This document shows positions 6,888 to 13,967 of a stretch of DNA of 14,328 nucleotides, one piece after another; the first letter of the stretch is position 1; every line of letters begins with the position of its first letter. This DNA is from JASFTV01 sp050050615 (lineage in GTDB: Bacteria > Desulfobacterota > DSM-4660 > Desulfatiglandales > HGW-15). The notes under the pieces were generated by a model. It was not told the DNA's origin. It saw only the letters and a program-made list of their open reading frames with translations, and ran no database searches. Both the position numbers and the translations under genes were made by a program. The stretch is from the NCBI GenBank assembly GCA_050050615.1, contig JASFTV010000054.1:1-14328 (forward strand), written 5' to 3'.

Positions 6888-8270
6888 ATGGCAGAAAAGA
6901 GAACCCCAAAAAAAACGAAGAGAGTTGTTTACCCCCTTGCCCTCATACCCCTTGCGATCATCCTGTTTCTTTTTGGATGGTTCTTCATGATCATGTTTGA
7001 AGGTGAGAAGCCTGCGGTCACCCTTCAGCCCCTGCCCGAGTTCCTTGCAAAAGGGCAGATGTTCACCGTAAGCGTGAACGATACGAAAAGGGGCATAAAG
7101 ACCCTTAAGGTCTCGTTAAACCAAGGGGGCAGGGAAATAGCGGTCCATGAGGAAAAATTTCCCTTTAGAGGATTGCTGAACCGCCAAGGTGTGCACGACT
7201 ATCAAAAAGAGATATTGATCGATCCTCTTGCGCTAAAGCTGGCTCAGGGAGAAGTTGATCTCTTTGTTCATGTTAGGGACTATTCCAGAAGAGGGGGTGG
7301 CGACGGAAACCTGACGCTAATACAGCATAAAATGATTGTCGACACCATTCCACCCGCTATCAGGCCAGTCAGTCGCATGCACAATATCAATGTGGGCGGG
7401 ACCTGTTTGATCGCCTATCAAACCTCCTCAGACGCGGTACAAAGCGGTATCTTTGTCAATGATCTTTTTTTTCCGGGTTTCACCGGGAACGCAGATGCGC
7501 AGAAAGGGATCCGTCTCTGTTACTTTCCCCTTCCTCATGACGTGCGTTCCAAACCTGCCATCACGCTTTGGGCCGAAGACAGGGCGCAAAACGTCACAAG
7601 AGCCAACTTCTACTCCCACATCCGCAGCAAAAGGTTCCGTGTGGATGCAGTAAACGTCACGGATCGGTTCCTGGGACTTGTACTTCCTAATTTTTCATTC
7701 TACCCCTTCGGTGCTGAGGATAGCGATTTGAAGAAATTTCTCAAAATCAATAATGAATTAAGAGAAGACAGCCACCGCTCCCTTTCCCAACTGAAAGAAA
7801 AAACGGGGCCTGAAAAACGCTGGGAAGGCGCCTTTCTTAGACTCAAAAAAGCCGCAACGATGTCTCGCTTTGCTGATCGACGCATTTATTACTATAAGGG
7901 CAAAAAGGTGGATGAAAAGGATCATCTCGGCATTGATCTCGCTTCCCTGGCCAACTCCCCTGTTCAGGCTGCAAATCATGGCCACATCGTTTTCGCGGAG
8001 AGGCTAGGCATATACGGCAACACTGTGGTCATTGACCACGGCCAGGGCATCGCTTCCATGTACGGGCACCTCAGTAAAATAGAGGTGGCCCTGGATCAAG
8101 ACGTGCAAAAAGGAGAAACGATTGGTTACACAGGGCAGACCGGCCTAGCCGGCGGGGATCATCTCCATTTTGCAATCATGGTACACGGCATCTTCGTGAA
8201 TCCCATAGAGTGGTGGGATGCGCATTGGATCCAGGACAACATCTCCAGGAAGTTAGACCTCATCCACTGA
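6888..8270 (+). CDS. Membrane-anchored M23 family metallopeptidase
   Basis: From the preferred ATG this is a 460-residue protein. A basic N-terminus (K/R-rich, about residues 1-13) precedes one transmembrane segment (about 14-36), placing the rest outside the cytoplasmic membrane. A beta-rich middle region (about 40-270) has no motif I recognise. The C-terminal LytM/M23 domain (about 335-450) has zinc ligands H346-x3-D350 and H427 of the H425-L-H427 motif, plus catalytic H394 in M-Y-G-H. All key residues are present, so an active peptidoglycan endopeptidase is likely. Start choice: an in-frame GTG at 6846 with GAGGGG upstream would add 14 residues before the basic segment. I prefer the ATG because M-A-E-K-R is a cleaner anchor start. 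The gene stands alone, with gene-poor DNA on both sides. Confidence 0.88.
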   Translation: MAEKRTPKKTKRVVYPLALIPLAIILFLFGWFFMIMFEGEKPAVTLQPLPEFLAKGQMFTVSVNDTKRGIKTLKVSLNQGGREIAVHEEKFPFRGLLNRQGVHDYQKEILIDPLALKLAQGEVDLFVHVRDYSRRGGGDGNLTLIQHKMIVDTIPPAIRPVSRMHNINVGGTCLIAYQTSSDAVQSGIFVNDLFFPGFTGNADAQKGIRLCYFPLPHDVRSKPAITLWAEDRAQNVTRANFYSHIRSKRFRVDAVNVTDRFLGLVLPNFSFYPFGAEDSDLKKFLKINNELREDSHRSLSQLKEKTGPEKRWEGAFLRLKKAATMSRFADRRIYYYKGKKVDEKDHLGIDLASLANSPVQAANHGHIVFAERLGIYGNTVVIDHGQGIASMYGHLSKIEVALDQDVQKGETIGYTGQTGLAGGDHLHFAIMVHGIFVNPIEWWDAHWIQDNISRKLDLIH

Positions 8271-8387
8271 CCTCCTCAGCCGCTACGCTTACGGAGGAAA
8301 AACGGTTTCCGACTCGCCTCAACCGCGCTGCGAGCGATATGCCCCTATGAATAATCCACCCTGGTATGCGGGCTGCCTTTGAGCTGT

Positions 8388-8408
8388 GCGCCAACCCATC
8401 CTTGGCGC
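8388..8408. repeat. Perfect 7-bp inverted repeat
   Basis: GCGCCAA (8388-8394) and TTGGCGC (8402-8408) flank a 7-nt loop. No T-run follows on either strand, so it is not a typical intrinsic terminator. It may be part of a dispersed intergenic repeat. Confidence 0.5.
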
Positions 8409-8692
8409 CCCAACAGGACGCTTTGCACGAAAAATAATCAAGGTCTAGAACCAATACCATGACAAAATCCCCCCCCTTTTATCAAACTGAGTTTTACCCA
8501 TAAATCGCATGCTGGAAACAGGGGGGACATGCCTTTTAGAAAAGCCTTCCTGTCCCCAGCGAATCGGGTCAGCGACCTCTGTTATCCCCTTTGTCCAGCA
8601 GAAAATGCGGGGCATGGTCAGTTTATCAAAGGGCGGATCGAGAGGGATTCAAAATCAATTGAGCCTTGTTTCACGACCAAAGCTCAACGATA

Positions 8693-8728
8693 CCACCCCT
8701 CTCTGGAGGGTGGGTTTTGCAAACCACC
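8693..8728 (+). promoter_or_regulatory. Nested alternative hairpins in the HD-gene leader
   Basis: Segment A (CCACCCCTC, 8693-8701) can pair with B (GAGGGTGG, 8706-8713, one bulge). B and its extension (GGTGGGTTT, 8709-8717) can instead pair with C (AAACCACC, 8721-8728, one bulge). A-B and B-C share GGTGG and cannot both form. This is the layout of an attenuator-like switch, about 35 nt before the HD-gene start. Function is inferred from base pairing only. Confidence 0.35.
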
Positions 8729-8763
8729 AAGCAGGAGGGTTTGAGAAAGGACTAAACGCGAGC

Positions 8764-9405
8764 ATGACGTTGACCACGAATGACATCAAAGCCTTTGCCA
8801 TAAATAGCCTTTCAGATGCCCATGTCAGCCACAACTGGGAACACACCCAGCGAGTGTACAATCTCTGCATGCATATCGGACAGGTTGAGGAGGCTGATAT
8901 GGAGGTTCTGGAAATCGCTGCCTATCTTCATGACGTGGGCCGTCCTTACGAGAATCAATCAAAGGGAACCCTATGCCACGCCCAGAAAGGCGCGGAAATG
9001 GCGACGGCTCTGCTAACGGACTACCCGATTTCCGGCCAGAAGAAGGCCAATATCGTACACTGCATTCGATCGCACAGGTTTCGGGGAAATGACCAGCCAA
9101 AGAGTCTGGAAGCCAAAATCCTCTTTGACGCGGACAAGCTGGATGCCATTGGCGCCATCGGCATTGCCAGAACCTTCCAGTTTGCAGGCGAGGTGGGTGC
9201 TAAACTCCACAACCCCGCTATCAACCCCGAGAATACCCAGCCTTATACCGAGGAAGACACTGGCCATCGGGAATTCAAGCTGAAGCTCTCCAAAATCAAA
9301 GACCGCATGCTTACTGGAGAGGGTCGTCGCATGGCTGAGGAGCGCCATGCATTCATGGAGCGGTTCTTTGAAAGGTTCTTGGAAGAATATGAAGGGGCGA
9401 AGTAG
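8764..9405 (+). CDS. HD-domain metal-dependent phosphohydrolase
   Basis: From the preferred ATG this is a 213-residue soluble HD-superfamily hydrolase of the YedJ-like type, presumably acting on phosphate esters or nucleotides with bound divalent metals. Key residues are H23-N-W-E-H27-T-x-R-V at the start of the domain, the doublet H56-D57 in Y-L-H-D-V-G-R, H104 in the I-R-S-H-R segment, and D124 in F-D-A-D-K-L-D-A. The frame stays open upstream to an ATG at 8509, but those extra 85 residues look like translated leader and the HD family normally starts where chosen here. AAAGGA lies 12 nt before this ATG, a rather long spacing. It converges on the iclR-type gene with a 111-nt gap lacking a clear terminator. 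Substrate unknown. Confidence 0.85.
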   Translation: MTLTTNDIKAFAINSLSDAHVSHNWEHTQRVYNLCMHIGQVEEADMEVLEIAAYLHDVGRPYENQSKGTLCHAQKGAEMATALLTDYPISGQKKANIVHCIRSHRFRGNDQPKSLEAKILFDADKLDAIGAIGIARTFQFAGEVGAKLHNPAINPENTQPYTEEDTGHREFKLKLSKIKDRMLTGEGRRMAEERHAFMERFFERFLEEYEGAK

Positions 9406-9516
9406 CAGGGTGAAATCGGCTTTCAGGTCCTGATGACCGGGTATTTTTCACTTTATCTTAATGAGATCTTGAAAAGGAATCCCTCCCCTGGTTTGCAAAA
9501 TTACTATGAGAACGTT

Positions 9517-10293
9517 TCAGTGCGCCTTAGTGGGTTGCCCCTCGATCCTCTGTTCAATCGCTTCAGCCGACGCCTTTGTATACGCGGTGAGAGCCTGCAT
9601 CTTATCTTCGTCCAGGCTCGCCTTAAACCCAACCACCCAGATGGCTGACATCAGATGCCCCACGCCCCTGATGGGCGCAGCCACAGCCCGAACCCCCAAT
9701 ATGTACTCTTCGTCGTCTGTAGCATACCCCTGCCACCTCACGGACCTGATTTCCTGAAGATACTGGTCCGGATCCGTGATGGTGTTCCCCGTATACCTGA
9801 TAAGCCCCTTTGACCTGATCAGCTTGATGGTCTGTTCCTCCTCCATTTGGGCCAAAAAGACCTTTCCCACGGCTCCTGCCAGCAGTGGAATGGTTGTTCC
9901 TATCGGGGAGGTGATCTTGAGGTCATTCCTGGACTCAACAATGTCCAGGATGGTGACGTGATCCCAGTTAAAAACCCCCAGAAAAACCGATGCCTGCGTC
10001 TTTTCCATCAGATCTTCCATGACCGGCCTGGCCACCTCCTTAAGATCAATCTGCGAGTAGCCCTTCTTGCCCAGTTCAAAGAGCGTGAGCCCGAGCGTAT
10101 ACCTCTTCGTCAAAGGGTCTCTCATCACGGCACCTAATTCCTCCAAGGCAGAGGTCATGCCGTGGACCGTGCTTTTGGCCATACTGAGGCCCCTTGCAAT
10201 CTCGCTGATGCCCATCCCTTCGCTTGCTGAAGAGACGAGTTTAAGGATCTTAAAGGCCTTTCTCACTGAGGGGGCGAAATATCCTTTAGCCAT
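9517..10293 (-). CDS. IclR family transcriptional regulator
   Basis: This 258-residue regulator has an N-terminal winged helix-turn-helix (about residues 6-68, recognition region G28-I-S-E-I-A-R-G-L-S and S41-T-V-H-G) and a C-terminal IclR effector-binding domain (about 80-250). The effector domain carries the conserved P-L-L-A-G-A-V-G-K-V-F-L-A segment near 136-148. IclR-type proteins commonly sense small organic acids or aromatics and control adjacent catabolic operons as activators or repressors. The gene is divergent from the heme b/FeS-AOR operon, 272 nt away, so that operon is the most likely target. Its own promoter (10322-10349) and a GTTCA-N6-TGAAC repeat just before its ATG suggest autoregulation. 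The ribosome site is weak. The effector is unknown. Confidence 0.92.
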   Translation of the reverse strand: MAKGYFAPSVRKAFKILKLVSSASEGMGISEIARGLSMAKSTVHGMTSALEELGAVMRDPLTKRYTLGLTLFELGKKGYSQIDLKEVARPVMEDLMEKTQASVFLGVFNWDHVTILDIVESRNDLKITSPIGTTIPLLAGAVGKVFLAQMEEEQTIKLIRSKGLIRYTGNTITDPDQYLQEIRSVRWQGYATDDEEYILGVRAVAAPIRGVGHLMSAIWVVGFKASLDEDKMQALTAYTKASAEAIEQRIEGQPTKAH

Positions 10294-10294
10294 T

Positions 10295-10310
10295 GTTCAC
10301 CATATTGAAC
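10295..10310. promoter_or_regulatory. Candidate operator O1 (GTTCA-N6-TGAAC)
   Basis: GTTCACCATATTGAAC is a perfect 5-bp-arm inverted repeat with a 6-nt gap. It lies between the predicted start of iclR-type transcription (about 10315) and its ATG, about +5 to +20. An element with identical arms and gap occurs at 10468-10483. Confidence 0.6.
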
Positions 10311-10321
10311 TTTTCGCGCAG

Positions 10322-10349
10322 TCTATAATCTTTCACATTCACTTGTCAA
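10322..10349 (-). promoter_or_regulatory. Sigma-70 promoter of the iclR-type gene
   Basis: On the minus strand, TTGACA (10349-10344), a 16-nt spacer and TATAGA (10327-10322) form a near-consensus promoter. It predicts a short leader of roughly 20 nt before the ATG at 10293. Confidence 0.65.
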
Positions 10350-10378
10350 TACCATTTTCGCCGTGGATCTGTTAGTCC

Positions 10379-10388
10379 ACCTTAAGGT
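10379..10388. promoter_or_regulatory. 10-bp palindrome between the divergent promoters
   Basis: ACCTTAAGGT is a perfect palindrome near the midpoint between the two divergent -35 boxes. It could be a second regulator site. It does not share arms with the GTTCA-N6-TGAAC pair. Confidence 0.3.
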
Positions 10389-10426
10389 AGAGTGAAACAA
10401 ACTTCTTTCTTAGGGGCATTTTCCCC

Positions 10427-10454
10427 TTGACAATACGTTGAAACCGAGTATGAT
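10427..10454 (+). promoter_or_regulatory. Sigma-70 promoter of the heme b/FeS-AOR operon
   Basis: TTGACA (10427-10432), a 16-nt spacer and TATGAT (10449-10454) are a strong sigma-70 match. Transcription would begin near 10461, giving a leader of about 105 nt with a purine-rich run at 10493-10515. Confidence 0.7.
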
Positions 10455-10467
10455 ACGGCGTTTGGAA

Positions 10468-10483
10468 GTTCATGATGATGAAC
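10468..10483. promoter_or_regulatory. Candidate operator O2 (GTTCA-N6-TGAAC)
   Basis: GTTCATGATGATGAAC has the same arms and 6-nt gap as the element before the iclR-type gene, and the arms extend to 6 bp (AGTTCA/TGAACT). It lies about +8 to +23 relative to the predicted operon start, a position suited to repression by blocking RNA polymerase clearance. Confidence 0.6.
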
Positions 10484-10565
10484 TCCGGCCCAGAGGAAAG
10501 GAGACAGGAGAGAGGTGCTGAGGTGTCAAATGGCTTTACATCTATAGGCGGGAGGATGACGCGAG

Positions 10566-11594
10566 ATGGATTTTGAGACCTTTGTGGAAGGTCCCCTATT
10601 GCGGATCGTCTTCGTGATACTCCTTGTTGGCGTGGTTGCCAGGGTCGCCTTCTTTTTTTCCAGCATCATAAAAAACAGCCATGGGAAAGACTCCCGGTTA
10701 GGATACAATTTGGCCATATTTGGCCGTTGTCTTGTGCCCTTTCACAAGGCGCTTACCAAGAAACCCGCATACGCTGTGCTGCGATACATCTTCCATGGTT
10801 GCCTCTTTGTTGTTCCCATCTGGTTAAGCGGACATATCGTCCTCTGGTCAGAATCCAGGTTTGAGTGGGACTGGGCGGCTCTTCCGGATGCCTGGGCTGA
10901 CTGGATGACCCTTGTTTTGTTGGGTCTGGCTGCCTATTTCCTGATCAGGAGAATCGTCTTCGGGAAGGTGCGTCCCGACTCCGGAGTATCGGATTACGTT
11001 TTGATAACTGTCGCCGCTCTACCCTTTGTCACAGGATACTTTTTGACCCATGGCACGCTGGACGCTGTAGCGTTCTTGGGAGATAACATGCGGCTCATCC
11101 ACGTACTGAGCGCTCAGGCGATGATCGTGATGACTGCCATCCTTTTTTGCAGAACCAGACTAAATACCAGGATATGCACTGGGTGCGCCTCCTGTGAGTT
11201 AAGCTGTCCCACCGGCACTCTCGAGTCAAAGGATCTCGGAAATCTACGGATTTTCAAATACGCCCATTACGAATGCATCTGCTGCGGGGCTTGTGTCAAC
11301 ACATGCCCTGAAGACGCTGCAGAATTGAGACACGAGATAAGCCTCAAAAGATTTTTCCAGGTTGTTCCAAAACAGGAGATTAGGTCCGTAGAATTGAAGG
11401 CTTGCGAAAGGTGCAACGCCCTTTTTGTGCCTGAACCTCTATTCGATAAGATTGGCCGAACCTTTACGCACGACTATCTCCGTTATTGCCCGAATTGCAG
11501 GAAGGTCAATATTGCAGATCTCTATCGTCGGCTATCTCCTTGGCACAGAGCATCAAAGGAAAGCCACGAAACAGAACTGTTCATGGAGCGTTGA
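10566..11594 (+). CDS. NarI-like heme b membrane protein fused to a 2[4Fe-4S] ferredoxin domain
   Basis: This 342-residue protein has about five transmembrane segments (near residues 10-33, 70-94, 112-131, 143-161, 176-195). Four histidines lie at helix ends (H77, H90, H162, H179), arranged like the diheme b ligands of NarI/DsrM/HmeC-type quinone-reactive subunits. A soluble ferredoxin domain follows with two complete cluster motifs, C204-x2-C207-x2-C210-x3-C214 and C237-x2-C240-x2-C243-x3-C247. A C-terminal knuckle follows (C280-x2-C283 and C308-x2-C311), reminiscent of the tail of HycF/HyfH. It probably passes electrons between cytoplasmic iron-sulfur partners and the menaquinone pool; direction is unknown. 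GGGAGG lies 10 nt before the ATG. It is the first gene of the operon that includes the AOR. Heme binding is inferred from histidine placement, not proven. Confidence 0.8.
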   Translation: MDFETFVEGPLLRIVFVILLVGVVARVAFFFSSIIKNSHGKDSRLGYNLAIFGRCLVPFHKALTKKPAYAVLRYIFHGCLFVVPIWLSGHIVLWSESRFEWDWAALPDAWADWMTLVLLGLAAYFLIRRIVFGKVRPDSGVSDYVLITVAALPFVTGYFLTHGTLDAVAFLGDNMRLIHVLSAQAMIVMTAILFCRTRLNTRICTGCASCELSCPTGTLESKDLGNLRIFKYAHYECICCGACVNTCPEDAAELRHEISLKRFFQVVPKQEIRSVELKACERCNALFVPEPLFDKIGRTFTHDYLRYCPNCRKVNIADLYRRLSPWHRASKESHETELFMER

Positions 11595-11632
11595 GGGTCC
11601 ATGTTTTTTCGTGAGAACCCATTTCGCGTTTT

Positions 11633-11725
11633 AAAAACCGCCGGGGCAAGCCCCCTGCACCCCCACAAAAACGACGCGCTATTCACCCCCCGCCCTTCCG
11701 GACGGGGCTCTCTGCCGCGGTTTTT
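11633..11725. repeat. Nested inverted repeat inside the operon
   Basis: Outer perfect 9-bp arms AAAAACCGC (11633-11641) and GCGGTTTTT (11717-11725) enclose two smaller hairpins: GGGG-CAAG-CCCC (11643-11654) and an 8-bp stem with one mismatch and TTCC loop (11688-11707). It fills most of the gap between the membrane protein and the zinc-ribbon gene, ending just before the latter's ribosome site. It may be a REP/MITE-like intergenic element, an mRNA-processing site, or a partial terminator that sets gene dosage. Confidence 0.6.
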
Positions 11726-11742
11726 GTAGAAAGGAGAACGTT

Positions 11743-12003
11743 ATGGTTACTGAAAAAGAGGGACTTTCAACGGCCGAAAGTCTGCGCAAGACCAGGACCT
11801 ATGGCAAATTCCGGTGTCATAATCCCTCTTGCATGGGAAGACTTCAGCCAGCTGCCGGTGAGAAGCAAGTAAAGTGTCCTGTCTGCGGGATGGAATTCCG
11901 CGTGCACTGGATTCGCCCCGATTTTCCGCGGATACGAGGACCGGTATGGGATGTGAACCGGAAAATAGCCGAAGAAGCGTTAGCAAAGAAGGAGGAAAAA
12001 TAA
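11743..12003 (+). CDS. 86-residue zinc-ribbon protein coupled to the AOR gene
   Basis: I do not recognise a named family for this small protein. A central zinc-ribbon-like knuckle is clear: C25-x4-C30 and C45-x2-C48, with a turn-rich linker between. Downstream is a W-I-R-P-D-F-P-R-I-R-G-P-V-W-D stretch (56-70) and a charged helical tail ending in K-K-E-E-K. AAGGAG sits 6 nt before the ATG. Its stop is separated by a single base from the ATG of the AOR gene, and the AOR ribosome site (AAGGAGG, 11989-11995) lies inside its last codons, so the two are tightly coupled. A role as a small subunit, metallochaperone or maturation partner of the tungsten enzyme is inferred only from context. Rubredoxin-like iron binding is an alternative to zinc. 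Confidence 0.75.
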   Translation: MVTEKEGLSTAESLRKTRTYGKFRCHNPSCMGRLQPAAGEKQVKCPVCGMEFRVHWIRPDFPRIRGPVWDVNRKIAEEALAKKEEK

Positions 12004-12004
12004 T

Positions 12005-13945
12005 ATGCCACTCGATAGAAAGATAGCCTATATCGATCTCTCCACCGGGAATATAGATATCAAGCCTATCCCGCTAGAGGTTCGGAAGAAGTTCCTGGGC
12101 GGCAGAGGTCTGGATGCATACCTGCTTTACAACCACACGAAGAAGGGCGTTGATCCGCTCGGTCCCGACAACGTGCTCATGGTCAGCGGCGGCATCCTGT
12201 GCGCTACCTGTGCGTCAGCCACGGCCCGGACCCACCTGATGGCCAAGTCGCCCCTGACCGGATTGCTCGGCAGCACAAACATGGGTGGGTTCTTTGCCCC
12301 TGAGCTCGCCTGGGCCGGGTTTCACCACCTCCTCATCAAAGGGAAGGCAAAGAAGCCAGTGTATCTCTACGTACACAACGGCGAGATAGAGATCAGGGAT
12401 GCGAGCAACATCTGGGGCAGAACCGTCACTGATTCCCAATGGACGATCAGAAAAGAGCTGGGTGACGAGGATGTCAAATGTGCGGTTTGCGGTCCGGCGG
12501 GCGAGAATCTGGTCAGGTTTGCCAACGTGATGACGGGCATTAAGAATTCTGGCGGCAGAACCGGCATGGGATGCGTCATGGGCTCTAAGAACCTCAAGGG
12601 GGTCGCTGCCAGGGGTACCACGGATATCAAGATCGCACATCCGACTGAGGCCCTGGACTTCAATAAGCGTTTCATTGATCAGATCGTCAGTTCCAAGGTC
12701 AATCAGACCCAGGGAACCTTGGGGACCCCCTTTATCTGGGGAGCCACCAATTCCTGGGGCGGCATACGGTGCAGGAATTTCCAGTACAACCAGTGCGAAT
12801 ATGCGGACGACATCGAGCCTGAAAGGCTTGATGAAATCGCCACGGAAACCATGGGGCCCTATCACATGACCGGTTGCTTTGGCTGCCAGGTCCACTGCCG
12901 GGCCCAGTATAAGATCCCCTCCGGCCCCTATGCCGGGAGATATGATGAAGGTCCGGAATACACTTCCCAGGGTGCTTTTGGCGGGGAGCCGGATTGCAAA
13001 AACGCGGTGACCGTCTTGACGGGCAACCACCTGGTTGATCAGTTCGGCATGGATAACCTGGAAACAGGCAGCCTGATCTCGTGGGCCATGGAGCTCTATG
13101 AACTGGGCATCCTCACGCAAAAGGAGACTGACGGCGTGGATCTCAGATTCGGCAATGACGAGGCCCTCCTGGAAATGATCGAGCGGGTTTGTTACAGAAA
13201 GGGCTGGCTGGGTGATACACTCGCTGATGGTGGTGTCGCAGCCTCCGAGAAGATAGGTAAGAATTCCTTCGATTATCTCATTCACGTCAAAGGCTTGAGT
13301 AATCTTCACTCGGACGAGAGGGCCACGCCGGCACTCGCCCTTGGTATTGCCACAGGCTCAAGAGGCTCCGATCACCTGAGGAGCCGGCCCGCCATTGACC
13401 TTTACCATCTGCCCGAAGAGGTTCTGAGAAAAATCTACGGCAACCCTGTGCCCTATGACGGCCCCCTGAGCTCAGAACATACCGCTTATGAAGGCAAACC
13501 ATGGCAGGTCTTCTGGCAGGAAAACTGCTACATGGGTGTCGATTGCTTGGGCATCTGCAAGTATCACACCACTTTCCTCGGGGCCACCCTTCCCAACTTT
13601 GAGGACTGGTCAAAGGTTCTCCTTTACAATACCGGGCTGGATATGTCCCCCAAGGAGATCTGGGACGTGGCGGAGCGATGTTACAACATTGAAAGGCTCT
13701 TCAATCTGCGTGAGGGGCTAAAACGAAATGATCCCAAGAAAGGTGACACCCTAAATCACCGCTATTTTGATGAACCATGCCTGCGCGGGGCCCCGGACGT
13801 GGTCGGCAAAGTCATTGATCGAGAAAAATTCGAAAAGATGATTGATGAATACTATGAGCACCATGGCTGGGATAAGGAAGGGGTTCCGACACCGGAGACG
13901 CTTAAGAGGCTTGGTCTTGACAAAGAGCCTTCCCACCTGCTGTGA
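12005..13945 (+). CDS. Tungsten-dependent aldehyde ferredoxin oxidoreductase family enzyme (AOR/BamB-like)
   Basis: This 646-residue protein is a full-length AOR-family enzyme, using a bis-pterin tungsten cofactor and one [4Fe-4S] cluster. The N-terminal domain has the family's G-G-R-G-L-D and K-S-P-L-T-G-L-L-G-S-T-N-M-G-G segments, with R75 and N92 where pterin contacts occur in the Pyrococcus AOR. Cluster ligands are C291-x2-C294-x3-C298 and C518, the last in D513-C-L-G-I-C518, spaced like C288/C291/C295/C494 of that enzyme. Conserved E-G-P-E318-Y and S-R-G-S-D-H457-L are present. C66 and C69 (L-C-A-T-C-A) near the pterin region are noteworthy. It is followed 22 nt later by a polyferredoxin gene, an order shared with bamB-bamC of class II benzoyl-CoA reductase. 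AOR, BamB and other W-enzymes cannot be told apart by eye, so the substrate is open. Confidence 0.88.
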   Translation: MPLDRKIAYIDLSTGNIDIKPIPLEVRKKFLGGRGLDAYLLYNHTKKGVDPLGPDNVLMVSGGILCATCASATARTHLMAKSPLTGLLGSTNMGGFFAPELAWAGFHHLLIKGKAKKPVYLYVHNGEIEIRDASNIWGRTVTDSQWTIRKELGDEDVKCAVCGPAGENLVRFANVMTGIKNSGGRTGMGCVMGSKNLKGVAARGTTDIKIAHPTEALDFNKRFIDQIVSSKVNQTQGTLGTPFIWGATNSWGGIRCRNFQYNQCEYADDIEPERLDEIATETMGPYHMTGCFGCQVHCRAQYKIPSGPYAGRYDEGPEYTSQGAFGGEPDCKNAVTVLTGNHLVDQFGMDNLETGSLISWAMELYELGILTQKETDGVDLRFGNDEALLEMIERVCYRKGWLGDTLADGGVAASEKIGKNSFDYLIHVKGLSNLHSDERATPALALGIATGSRGSDHLRSRPAIDLYHLPEEVLRKIYGNPVPYDGPLSSEHTAYEGKPWQVFWQENCYMGVDCLGICKYHTTFLGATLPNFEDWSKVLLYNTGLDMSPKEIWDVAERCYNIERLFNLREGLKRNDPKKGDTLNHRYFDEPCLRGAPDVVGKVIDREKFEKMIDEYYEHHGWDKEGVPTPETLKRLGLDKEPSHLL

Positions 13946-13967
13946 TCTTTTGGAAAGGAGTGTATCA

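Larger units (their letters stand above)
8271..8763. other. Gene-poor region between M23 and HD-domain genes
   Basis: No convincing gene. A frame open from 8509 in phase with the HD gene encodes composition unlike a folded domain and is read as leader. A minus-strand 66-codon ORF (8260-8460) has no support. The stretch contains a perfect hairpin at 8388-8408 (GCGCCAA / TTGGCGC, 7-nt loop), a C-rich run near 8469-8476, a G6 run at 8521-8526, and a pair of mutually exclusive stems at 8693-8728. Just after the M23 stop, CCTCC (8271-8275) and GGAGG (8293-8297) followed by AAAAA could form a weak stem, but not a terminator for that gene. Confidence 0.5.

Noticed and set aside
8271..8302. CCTCC/GGAGG stem followed by AAAAA after the M23 gene as a terminator
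   Set aside because: The 5-bp stem has a 17-nt loop and is followed by A, not T, on the coding strand.
8509..8763. 85-residue N-terminal extension of the HD-domain protein
   Set aside because: The translated composition is unlike a folded domain, the region is full of hairpins, and HD-family proteins normally begin near the ATG at 8764.
9406..9516. Bidirectional terminator between the HD and iclR-type genes
   Set aside because: Only TGAAA/TTTCA (9411-9425), a 5-bp stem without a T-run, was found.
12215..13309. Long minus-strand ORF (364 codons) opposite the AOR-like gene
   Set aside because: It is a mirror of the strongly coding AOR frame; no ribosome site, no recognisable domain, and the plus-strand protein has all family motifs.
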